A DNA stretch of 64,000 nt from Butyricicoccus pullicaecorum. Lineage in GTDB: Bacteria > Bacillota > Clostridia > Oscillospirales > Butyricicoccaceae. The number at the start of each line of letters is the position of its first letter. Within the stretch, counting starts at the first letter, position 1. The DNA is taken from contig JAGZIW010000006.1 in NCBI GenBank assembly GCA_018366035.1, positions 124,001 to 188,000 on the forward strand, read 5' to 3'. Of this stretch, positions 15,816 through 25,200 are shown in pieces. The notes under the pieces were generated by a model. That model was not told the DNA's origin. It saw nothing but the letters and a program-made list of their open reading frames with translations, and searched no databases. A program made the translations under genes and the position numbers.

Positions 15816-16979
15816 ATGAGAGTGTTGCAAAAGATAGGTATATTATGTCTGACAATGTTTATAATGGCGGTGCTGACTGCTTGTGAAGCAGGGAAGGATC
15901 CTCAAAAAACTGTCGAAAAAACGACTGTACGTATAGCAGTAATGGGAAATCCTGAAAATTTTTACGCTTCTTATATGGACGGTATAGAAGCAGCTGTTTC
16001 TGATGTCCAAAAGGAGTATGCAGATACCGAATATCTCTTTGATGTTGAGTTTTTCAACGATGAATCAAATTATGAAAAAGGCATGAAAATTGTTGACCAA
16101 TTGATACACAATGATGATTTTATCGGTGTAATCGGTTCGAGAAATATGGAAATTAGCAGTGGAACCGCACATATTTTCGATGAGTACGGAAAGGTTTTCG
16201 TTGCACCATATTATATGTATGACAGTGTGTGTGCGGATAACTATTATGATTATGTTTTTTCCATGTGCAGTTCTGCTAAAAATACAGGAATCCTTTTAAG
16301 AAAAGCAGCAGAGCAGAGCAATGCTGAAAAATGGGCAGCATGCTTCACTTCCCGTGAATTTGAGAGAGACGAACTGATTGGTTTTGTAAATTATCAAGGT
16401 TACAAAACCGAAGTCGTAGACTGCATATCCATAGAGGAATTGAGTAAGGATTTCGATGCAGTGTATGATAAATGGGAGCTGTTAGGGGTGGAAGGTGTTG
16501 CTTTCTTTGTAAAAGAATTGGAAGGACATAACATCTTGAAGAAGCTGAAAGCGAAAAATCCGAATCTGGTTTGCGCAGGCGATATCTTATTTGATGACAG
16601 CTTGATGATGGAGGAAGATGCAGCATTTGAAGCCGGAATGAAAGACTTCATCATAGCAGACGCTTTCTATTTAGATGAGAATGACGAAAGTGAAAACCAG
16701 AAGGTTGATCAGATTGCACAAAGCTATCTTCGTGAAAAGGGTATTCAGATAGATTATTGGTATTTGCAGGGCTATAATGCAGTGCGTATGCTTTGCGATA
16801 CTGTTGTAAAAAATAAAACGACAGATCCAAAGGTGATAGCTGAGGCTTTGCACGTTGATGGATATGACGGGCTTATGCAGATATTCCAGTTTGATATGCG
16901 CGGTGTTCAGACCAAGGTTCCTGATTATTATCAAATCTATACATCAGAGGGCACTTGGAAGAAATATATTGCACATTAG
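15816..16979 (+). CDS. Substrate-binding lipoprotein, type I periplasmic-binding (LIV-like) fold
   Basis: 387 residues. The signal ends in a lipobox LTAC (Cys near residue 23), predicting a lipid-anchored surface protein. The rest has the pattern of Leu/Ile/Val-type binding proteins: VRIAVMGNPENFYASYMDGI, DFIGVIGSRNMEIS, KVFVAPYYMYD, and the ending YWYLQGYNAVRMLCD with EALHVDGYDGLMQIFQFD. No branched-chain amino acid permease is nearby; instead it heads a peptide-exporter operon 10 nt before the adaptor gene. It may sense or bind a ligand for the system. Codon choice with many AGA and ATA codons differs from the core genes further right. Confidence 0.82.
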   Translation: MRVLQKIGILCLTMFIMAVLTACEAGKDPQKTVEKTTVRIAVMGNPENFYASYMDGIEAAVSDVQKEYADTEYLFDVEFFNDESNYEKGMKIVDQLIHNDDFIGVIGSRNMEISSGTAHIFDEYGKVFVAPYYMYDSVCADNYYDYVFSMCSSAKNTGILLRKAAEQSNAEKWAACFTSREFERDELIGFVNYQGYKTEVVDCISIEELSKDFDAVYDKWELLGVEGVAFFVKELEGHNILKKLKAKNPNLVCAGDILFDDSLMMEEDAAFEAGMKDFIIADAFYLDENDESENQKVDQIAQSYLREKGIQIDYWYLQGYNAVRMLCDTVVKNKTTDPKVIAEALHVDGYDGLMQIFQFDMRGVQTKVPDYYQIYTSEGTWKKYIAH

Positions 16980-16989
16980 GGGGATCGTT

Positions 16990-17865
16990 ATGGGATTGTT
17001 CAGAGAAAAAGCCATGCAAAGCAGCAGTACATTATCTGATGTCGGAAGGGGAATTGCAGGTATTCGTATTTCTGTATGGCTTTCGGTCATGGGTCTTGGA
17101 ATTTGTGCTGCCGTTTTTATGATATGGCTGTTTTTCGGCACGATATATGAGACTGTTTCCGTTACTGGACTTGTATGGCCTTTGGAATCTGGAGGAACAG
17201 TATATGCGGAAACAACAGGTATTGTAACAGGACAAGTGATATATTCTGGTGCAGAGGTGAAAGCTGGAGATATTTTGGCGATTTTATACGATGATGAAGC
17301 ACTCATGCAGCTCGATCTTGCCAAAACAGAAAATTCTTCTGCCTTTGCAGAATTACAAAAAAAGTACATTAGAAAAACGGTTGTTCGTTCTCATGTTGAC
17401 GGTATCGTATCGCACATTGTAGATAAGGATACTCGTGTTGCCGAAGGTGAAGTAGTAGCAGAGGTCATTCCCTTTGATAAAGACGGAAATAATAAAAGAA
17501 TTACCACATTTATTCCGGCTGATCGGTTAGATCAAATCGAAAATAATATGGAGGTTCAGATTGTCCCCGAATTTGCGTCACGGGATAGGGACGGATATGT
17601 CTATGGTTATATATCGAGTGTTGGAAAATATCCAATAACCGGAGAATATGTCAAGCAGTATTATGATTCTATATTTTCTTTGGGTATCGATATGCAGGAA
17701 AAGTATATCTGTGTGGAAATCACAATGGTTTCCGACGCAAACGCAAAAAGTGGATTAAAATGGTCCAATACAAAAAGTGAGGAAATTGATATAGGTCTGG
17801 GAACGCTCTGCCATTGCGATGTTGTCACCAATAAGCTGCAGCCATACCAGTATTTGGTCAGGTAG
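16990..17865 (+). CDS. HlyD-like membrane-fusion/secretion protein (NHLM-type exporter subunit)
   Basis: 291 residues. One N-terminal membrane segment (about residues 32-53) is followed by a biotinyl-lipoyl-like barrel: SGGTVYAETTGIVTGQVIYSG, then VKAGDILAILYDD, and later VVRSHVDGIVSHIVDKDTRVAEGEVVAEV. The usual long coiled coil between the two lipoyl halves is very short, as in the NHLM bacteriocin secretion protein group. It would link the ABC exporter to the cell exterior. GGGGGATCGTT precedes the ATG at 16990. The next gene starts 8 nt after its end. Confidence 0.83.
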   Translation: MGLFREKAMQSSSTLSDVGRGIAGIRISVWLSVMGLGICAAVFMIWLFFGTIYETVSVTGLVWPLESGGTVYAETTGIVTGQVIYSGAEVKAGDILAILYDDEALMQLDLAKTENSSAFAELQKKYIRKTVVRSHVDGIVSHIVDKDTRVAEGEVVAEVIPFDKDGNNKRITTFIPADRLDQIENNMEVQIVPEFASRDRDGYVYGYISSVGKYPITGEYVKQYYDSIFSLGIDMQEKYICVEITMVSDANAKSGLKWSNTKSEEIDIGLGTLCHCDVVTNKLQPYQYLVR

Positions 17866-17873
17866 GTGACAGT

Positions 17874-20012
17874 ATGAAAAAAGTGAAAAAGGTAAAACCA
17901 GTATTACAGATGGAGGTTACGGAATGTGGTGCAGCTTCACTTTGTATGATACTGGATTATTATGGAAAATCAGTTGCGATGGAGCAGCTGCGTCTTGAGT
18001 GCGGGGTTTCCAGAAATGGCGTCAATGCAAAAAATATAGCAAGAGCCTCTATGCTGCATGGGCTCAAGCCACGCGCCTTAAAGGTGGGCGTACATGCAGC
18101 AAAGGAATTGAAATTTCCTGCCATCATTCACTGGAATATGGATCACTTTGTGGTGCTTTGCGGATTCACAAAAAAAGGTGCTGTGATTGCAGATCCAGCG
18201 TCAGGGCTAAGATATGTACTGGAAGAAGAATTTTCCAAAAACTTTACTGGGATTGCGCTGGAATTTACACCGAATGAAAGCTTTGAAAAAAATAGAACGC
18301 TGAAAAAGGATTATATCAAATCCTGTCTAAAATCGTTCGCACTCGTTCTGATTATATTTGTGGTTTGTGAGTTTTGCATGCTCATATCTGGCGGTGTTCT
18401 TCCTTTTCTAAACTCAGTATACATTAATAAAGTGCTTTTAGATGGTAAAATGCAGCAGCTTTCCTTTGCAACTGCGGTATTACTTATTTGTTTGTTGATT
18501 GCTTTTTTTGGTGGTGTGATAAGGGCATATACCATAAACAAAATTGTAAAACAGTTGAATGCGAAATTGAATTTTGGATTTTTTGAGCATATATTAAAAT
18601 TTCCCATAGAATTTTTCTTGCAGAGAAATTCCGGAGAGCTGGCTATGAGGCAGGGGGAAGTGATGAATACGGGAAGATGGATTGTGATGATGCTGCCGTT
18701 TATCTTCACATCAATGCTTCAGATTTTCATATATCTGACACTTTTGATTTTTATGAATCTAAAAATTGCAATCATTGGTGCTGTTATGGTCGTAGTGAAT
18801 GCAATAGCCGTGGTAATCGCTTCCAAGCGGTATCGGGAAAAGGTTATGAGATCTGATCGGGAACGCGCCACGCTGCAAGGGCTTATTTCGCAAACTATAG
18901 ACGCTGTGGAAACGATAAAATCCTGTGGCTGTGAAGATGCTGTTTTTGAAAGGCTGATTTCTGCCGGCAGTATCGCAATCAATGCAAGAACAGAGATCGA
19001 AAAGACCACAGTTCTCACCAATACAGTATTTACATTTTTGAACGCTTTTTCCTCAGCTTTGGTGATTGTGGCAGGTGTATGGGAAATCTTATTCAGTTCT
19101 TTGACGACAGGCTCCCTGATTGCGCTTCAGGGGGTTATGGCGGCAATGCTGGCACCAATTGGAAACGCGATGAATATGGGATTTCAGATGCAGCAGCTCT
19201 CTGGTATGACACACAGAACAAATGATGTCATGCGCTATATGACAGATACAAAGTTTGCCGAAGCTGAGCAGAAAGAGTTAACAGAGCTGGACAGTGACAT
19301 AACATTTGAAAACATCACGTTCGGATATAGCCCTTTGGATACGCCAATTTTAAAGGATTTTCATTTCCATATAAAAAAAGGAGGCAGTCTAGCCATAGTA
19401 GGCGGCAGTGGCAGTGGAAAATCTACTGTTGCAAAGCTGATTGCAGGATTGTTTTGTGAACAAAACGGTAAGATATTTTTTGGCAGCAGCGAAAGAAAGG
19501 AAATCGGACGAGATGACTTCTATTCGGAGGTTGCAGTCGTAACACAAAGTATCAGGCTTTTTGAGGGAACTGTGCTGGATAATATCACCATGTTTGACAA
19601 TACCATTCCGTATGATGATGTTGTCGCTGCGGCAAAAATCGCTTGTATTCATGAGGGGATTATTGCAAGACCTTCAGGTTATCGTGAGTGGGTGTCAGAA
19701 AATGGAAGAAATTTTTCAGGTGGGCAAAGACAGAGAATTGAAATTGCAAGAGCAATTGTGAAAAAGCCAAAACTGCTGATTATGGACGAGGCAACAAGCG
19801 CCTTAGATGCGGACACGGAAATGGATATTATGCAGGCAGTGTCTGACATGGGAATCACAACGATTGTAGTAGCACACAGGCTTTCTGCAATAAGATATTG
19901 CGATAGTATCATTGTTATGAGAAATGGAGAGATTGCAGAACGTGGTACGCACCATGAGCTTATGGCAATGGACGGAGAATATGCTGCGCTTCAGAGAGAA
20001 GGTGATATCTAG
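17874..20012 (+). CDS. Peptide-export ABC transporter with C39 leader peptidase (NHLP-family peptidase/permease/ATPase)
   Basis: 712 residues. Residues 1-130 form a C39 double-glycine peptidase, with Gln12 (oxyanion hole), Cys18 in VTECGAAS, His91 in NMDHFVVL and Asp107 in ADPASG, all catalytic residues present. About six membrane segments follow (residues 150-440). The nucleotide-binding domain has Walker A VGGSGSGKST, signature FSGGQRQRIE, Walker B LLIMDEATSALD and the H loop VAHRLS. It should cut a leader after Gly-Gly and export the mature peptide; the GG peptide at the operon end is the natural substrate. Its stop overlaps the start of the second exporter gene. Confidence 0.93.
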   Translation: MKKVKKVKPVLQMEVTECGAASLCMILDYYGKSVAMEQLRLECGVSRNGVNAKNIARASMLHGLKPRALKVGVHAAKELKFPAIIHWNMDHFVVLCGFTKKGAVIADPASGLRYVLEEEFSKNFTGIALEFTPNESFEKNRTLKKDYIKSCLKSFALVLIIFVVCEFCMLISGGVLPFLNSVYINKVLLDGKMQQLSFATAVLLICLLIAFFGGVIRAYTINKIVKQLNAKLNFGFFEHILKFPIEFFLQRNSGELAMRQGEVMNTGRWIVMMLPFIFTSMLQIFIYLTLLIFMNLKIAIIGAVMVVVNAIAVVIASKRYREKVMRSDRERATLQGLISQTIDAVETIKSCGCEDAVFERLISAGSIAINARTEIEKTTVLTNTVFTFLNAFSSALVIVAGVWEILFSSLTTGSLIALQGVMAAMLAPIGNAMNMGFQMQQLSGMTHRTNDVMRYMTDTKFAEAEQKELTELDSDITFENITFGYSPLDTPILKDFHFHIKKGGSLAIVGGSGSGKSTVAKLIAGLFCEQNGKIFFGSSERKEIGRDDFYSEVAVVTQSIRLFEGTVLDNITMFDNTIPYDDVVAAAKIACIHEGIIARPSGYREWVSENGRNFSGGQRQRIEIARAIVKKPKLLIMDEATSALDADTEMDIMQAVSDMGITTIVVAHRLSAIRYCDSIIVMRNGEIAERGTHHELMAMDGEYAALQREGDI

Positions 20013-22126
20013 TGAAGGAACTTGAAAGAATAAGAGAAAAAAAGCGTGAAGATATTCGGCTTGCCCATGAGAATATGGAGAAAGCGCTCAAGGGAAATGG
20101 TGGTTTACAGGGCGTGAATGCAGTGCTGAAATTTTTAAATGTCAATGGGAGTGTTGACGACAGTTTGCCAATTCGTGTACAGCTTGAAAGGCTTACGGAG
20201 CGCTATAATATCAATATTCGCTATGGAAAGCTTGAAACAGATTTTTATATGAAAGCGATACTGCCCATGCTTGTAAAGACAAAGGAGGATACGTATCTTG
20301 CGGTGATACCAAGACAGAACGGCTCCTGCTACTATATAAAGGGCAATCAAAAGATAAATTTATCCGAAGAAAAACGTACATTGTTTACAGATGAGGCACT
20401 GTACTTTTATAAGAATTTGGGAAATGATAGGGTTACCTTAAAAAGCCTTGTGCAGTTCATGTTCGATTGTGTATCGACAAGAGATAAGTTGACAGTAATA
20501 TTGCTTTCCGTAACAGCGTCGGTAAGCGGGCTGCTTCTGCCATGGGCAAATAACTATATTTTTTCTAAGATTATTCCGACAGGGGATTCGTCGGGCGTTT
20601 TAGCTACTGCGGCACTGATGCTGTCTGCAATCCTGACTGCGACGATTGTAAAGCTGATTCAATCCTTTGTAATGACCAATTCGATGGCGAGGGTGAGTGC
20701 GTATGTCCAAAATAGTGTTATTCATCGATTGCTAAGAGTACAGTCTGGATTTTTTAAATCTGAGAAGTCAGGAGCTGTTTCGGATTTGATCATGCGGTTT
20801 TCTGATATCTTGCAGATTATATCAGCAAATAGTATTACTGCTTTTATATCAGCAGCTTTATCTGTGGTATATCTCTATCAAATTTATCATTATGCACCTT
20901 CTCTTTTGGGTGTAACGTTTTTGATAACGGCTATACTTTTAATTGTTATTATAAGAGAAGGTGTATCTAGTATTCAATACAAAAAAACATACGCAAAAGC
21001 GCTGTCCGATATGTCTGGCTTTGTTTATGAAATGTTTTCGGGTATGGAACAGGTAAAGTTAAACGGAGCGGAGGCAAAAATGCTGCATCGGTGGAGTCAA
21101 CGATATGTCACATGTGCCAATGCGGAGACACCGCCGTTTGTTATAAGGTATTCCGAAGTGCTTTATAAGCTGATTACGACCCTTGCGATGCTTTTTATAT
21201 TTTGGGGTGCTGCAGATGTCCCTGCATCGAGTTACATTGCGTTTGCAACTTCGTATGGTTCGTATATTGGAGCACTGATGAGTCTCGCGGGCGTAATTGC
21301 AACAATTGGTGAGTTTCAGGCAGCCTACGAAATGGTGCGTCCGCTCTTTGATGCAGGGCTTGAGGAGACAGAGACGAACAAGCAAAGACCAGCAGAGATA
21401 AATGGTGAGATCACGGTTTCAGATTTGTCGTTTCGATATCATGATACAATGCCTTATATCATAAAGGACATGTCTTTTCGTGTGAAAAAGGGCGAGAGTA
21501 TTGGAATTGTGGGAGCCTCAGGCTGTGGGAAATCCACACTGATCCGGCTGCTTTTGGGATTTGAAACGCCTGAGGACGGCAGTATTTATATTGACGGATT
21601 TGATTTGAGAGAGCTGGATTTGAAATATTATCGGCAAAATATTGGTACCGTGATGCAAAATGCAAAGCTGATATCAGGAGATATTTATTCTAATATAGTA
21701 TTGACAAAGCCAAATGCACACATTGACGAGGTGTGGGAAGCGGTTTCTCTGGCGGGCCTGTACGATGATATTACAGCACTTCCTATGGGACTGCATACGC
21801 CTGTTAGTGAGGATAACTGTACGCTTTCCGGAGGTCAACGGCAGAGAATATTGATAGCGAGAGTCATGATTGCAAAGCCATCTATACTGATCTTTGATGA
21901 AGCGACATCTGCACTGGATAATATTACACAGGCTAAGATTACAGAAGGTATCAATCGGCTTGACTGCACGAAACTGATAGTGGCGCACCGATATACAACA
22001 ATTAGGGCTTGTGATAGGATTTTTGTGATGGATCGAGGTAGGATTGCAGAATGTGGTACTTATCATGAGTTGATTGCTAAAAAGGGCATATTTTTTGGAC
22101 TGATGTCAGGACAAAAGTTGCAATAA
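20012..22126 (+). CDS. Second ABC transporter permease/ATPase of the NHLP-type exporter
   Basis: 704 residues. The N-terminal ~150 residues are soluble, beginning with a charged helix, and contain no C39 catalytic Cys/His pair. A membrane domain spans residues ~155-440, and the ATPase has Walker A VGASGCGKST, signature LSGGQRQRIL, Walker B LIFDEATSALD and VAHRYT. This matches the peptidase-less partner of NHLP bacteriocin exporters. GTG start at 20012 shares one base with the preceding TAG, so translation is coupled. It probably forms a heterodimer with the C39 exporter or exports a different cargo. Confidence 0.9.
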   Translation: MKELERIREKKREDIRLAHENMEKALKGNGGLQGVNAVLKFLNVNGSVDDSLPIRVQLERLTERYNINIRYGKLETDFYMKAILPMLVKTKEDTYLAVIPRQNGSCYYIKGNQKINLSEEKRTLFTDEALYFYKNLGNDRVTLKSLVQFMFDCVSTRDKLTVILLSVTASVSGLLLPWANNYIFSKIIPTGDSSGVLATAALMLSAILTATIVKLIQSFVMTNSMARVSAYVQNSVIHRLLRVQSGFFKSEKSGAVSDLIMRFSDILQIISANSITAFISAALSVVYLYQIYHYAPSLLGVTFLITAILLIVIIREGVSSIQYKKTYAKALSDMSGFVYEMFSGMEQVKLNGAEAKMLHRWSQRYVTCANAETPPFVIRYSEVLYKLITTLAMLFIFWGAADVPASSYIAFATSYGSYIGALMSLAGVIATIGEFQAAYEMVRPLFDAGLEETETNKQRPAEINGEITVSDLSFRYHDTMPYIIKDMSFRVKKGESIGIVGASGCGKSTLIRLLLGFETPEDGSIYIDGFDLRELDLKYYRQNIGTVMQNAKLISGDIYSNIVLTKPNAHIDEVWEAVSLAGLYDDITALPMGLHTPVSEDNCTLSGGQRQRILIARVMIAKPSILIFDEATSALDNITQAKITEGINRLDCTKLIVAHRYTTIRACDRIFVMDRGRIAECGTYHELIAKKGIFFGLMSGQKLQ

Positions 22127-22175
22127 CAAAAATGAGAAAGAGGTGAAAAGATAACAAGGAAAGAACTCATATATT

Positions 22176-22193
22176 TGCGTGAAAAATCACGCA
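22176..22193 (+). other. intercistronic hairpin before the giant gene
   Basis: 7-bp perfect stem TGCGTGA/TCACGCA with an AAAA loop in the 108-bp gap between the exporter and the giant gene. No T tract follows, so it could act in RNA processing or stability and not as a terminator. Confidence 0.35.
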
Positions 22194-22234
22194 GCAGGTT
22201 GTTCAATGCAAAATGAATTAAGGAGGGGAAAAAC

Positions 22235-25200
22235 TTGAATAAAATTCAACAGAGGGCAGTAAGTGGTATTTTGTCATTTTCAATGATTGTATCAGCAATG
22301 CCCAGCGCATTTGCGCGAAATGAATCAATTAGTGGGACAGCCGAAATTTCTTTTGCGGCGTCAAAGTATGTCGTCTCAGAAAATGAAAAAAAGCTGAAAG
22401 TGAAAATCGTACGCTCAGGCGGTAACGAGAGTAAGATTGATGTAGCATTTAAGACAGCTGATTTTACTGCTGAATATGGCGCTGACTATGTTGTACTTGA
22501 CGAAAACGGTGATGAATTGCCTGTTGTTGACGGAATTGCTCCAGATGAATCTATGTTTGAGGAGGTATCGGACAATGCAATCATTACAGAGGTTGATGAG
22601 GATACTACTGTAACAGACGATCAAACCACTGAAAAATTAGAGGAATCAGAGCAAAATACTGAAGATAACAATACAACAGATGAAATCATAAACGATGAGG
22701 GAGAGGTCGAAGAGCTTTCGACTGTAATTGAAAATGTTTCTGATGCGGAAATTCAGGAGGAGACCGCTGATGCAGAGAAGCCGGAGGAGTCTCTTGAAAA
22801 ATCAGAGTCTGAGAATAGCAATCCTGTAACAGGTGAACAGACAGATGAAAAATCTGAACAGCCCGGTGAAGATGTTGGAGATGATACCACGGGAGACGAA
22901 GGCGGTGAGGATACCGATACTGAGACTCAGGAGCCGACAGAAAATGTTCCAGATACAGAAAAGCAGGACGAGGTATCTGATACTGCGGAAGATGAGCCAA
23001 CTTTGGATAGTCAAGGCACAGCAAGGACCTCCACCGGTTCTGCTCTGCTTGATGCACAGGCACAGTATTTACAATTGCCTGACGAAGATGGAGAGACTGC
23101 GGAAGCAGTAGAAAACATTCTTACAGAGACAAACAACTATTTTCAAGGTGCGCGTGGTGCAGTGGGTGTTGTGACCTTTCAGGAGGGACAAACCCAAAAG
23201 GAAATCACAATAAAGATTCTTGATAATGATCGCGCTCATGCAGATAAGATTATCATGCTGTCGCTTATGGGAATAAACGGCGATGAGAAAACTTCACTTG
23301 CAGCAAATCCTACGGCGTATGTTAATATTATGGACGATGAGGCATATGAAAAGCCTGTTATTACTCCAGCGATCAATGAAATTACGCTGACAGAGCAGGA
23401 GCCGACCTATGAACTTACGCTCACAAGAAACGAGGGCGTTGAATACTACACTTCTGTTCTTGTTTCGACAGTTAAGGGCACAGCACAAGAGGGCTACCAT
23501 TATGAAAAAATCGAAAATGCAAGCCTTGCGTTTGTGCCCGGAGAAACAGAAAAGAAAGTGAAGATTTCAGCGGAACACTTCGACAAAGAAATGACGTTTG
23601 GAATTCGCTTGGAAAGTGATGGCACCTGTGAGATAACAGATGAATACATTGATGTAACCATGGCGGCAAAGTCTGCGCAAGCTGCTGTAATAAATAGCGA
23701 AGCCGCTGTGCTAACGTCTGTGGATAATAACATTGCGCAGGCAGCATCAAATGTACTCGGAGCCCCATCTACACTAGTTGTACTGGATATGGAGAAGGGG
23801 CCTAGCATGGGCAGTCAGGATGGTTGGCATAGAAGGGGAGAAAGGGATTATGGTCTTTATGAAACCTATAAGAATAGTGGCAGGACATGGGTTGCGAAGA
23901 ATGCAACCAATCTTTCTGGCGTAGACAAAATTTCGTTTTCTCATCAGAACAAGGGACATTATGTCGGAAAACGTGGGGCATACCATATCTTTATTGAACT
24001 CCTTCGTGGAAAGGACAGAGATGATTACGGAGCATCTGGTGACAAAAATCTCAGAAAAGATGGAAATCATGGATGGACAGACAGTAGGCTAGATGTTTCG
24101 GAGTTGAACGGTGATTATTTTATCCGTTTTGGTATCAGAAATGATGGCTGGCCCGCTGATAATGCGGAAAGCTGGTTTGGAGATCGTGTGCATTTAGAGT
24201 GGAAAAGGTATAACTTTGACATTCATAACAAACAGGTATTTAACCGCCTTGCATATGATTACGCAGATAAAACTGGTGAAGCTTTAAAAATCGCATATAC
24301 AGATGGTCAAGATGATTATGATTATATTCCTTCTGTGAAGCTGGTGGATAACGCAGGCAATGAGGTAAGTGGTTTTTATGCGAATGCAAATCAAACAATA
24401 AAGCCGGTATCGACAAATCCGCAGCTTGATGCAAAGTATGGCGTAGAGCTTGAGGGCGTATATCTTTATACAAAAGACAACGACAGTCTTTATAGGAAAG
24501 AGACCAGATACCCATATAAGGATCATTGGTATACAGACAAGACGTTGTGGATACCTTCGAGCGGCATAAGCGCAGACCAGAGTTTGGCAGAACGCATTGA
24601 CAAAACATTTGGACGCAATGTAACAGTAGTCAAAGTGATGCCGAAGTTTAAGCAAAAAACAATCACGTTAAATGTTCATAATATAGATGATGAAAATACG
24701 TATATTGCTAATATGAACAGCAAGCAGGCGGAAAGCTATCGTGATTGGGGGGCGAGGGGATATTATAATCAATATACCTTCCCAATGAATTCCAAGATTA
24801 AGGTTCGTGCGGTTGGTGCTTCAAATAAAACGATTACAGGATTCAAAGTAGATCTGTGGTCAAAGTCGGATAAGGACGATCCGATCTATTCTGATAGTAA
24901 TGCACCAGAAAGAATGACGTATGTTCTTTCTGAAAATATGAGTTTTTATCCGAGAACCGAGAATGACGGAATGAATGTTGCGTATATGCCGAATGTGGAT
25001 AAGGTGGTAGATGATCTGACAGGGCGCGCATTTCTCCAGCCGTCAACCGCACAGGAGGCAGAAGAGCTGCTCGCTTCCAATAAAAACGGTGATATCCATA
25101 TCAAAACAGTTTATCCGGGCATGCTCTGGACACTGCGCGCAACAGCACCAGAAGGATATTATGTCAAGTGGACAAATGGAACCGGAGATATTAAAAATAT

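Noticed and set aside
22179..22238. 19-codon frame between the second exporter and the giant gene
   Set aside because: No ribosome site; it overlaps the hairpin and the start of the giant gene; no GG motif, so not a second precursor.
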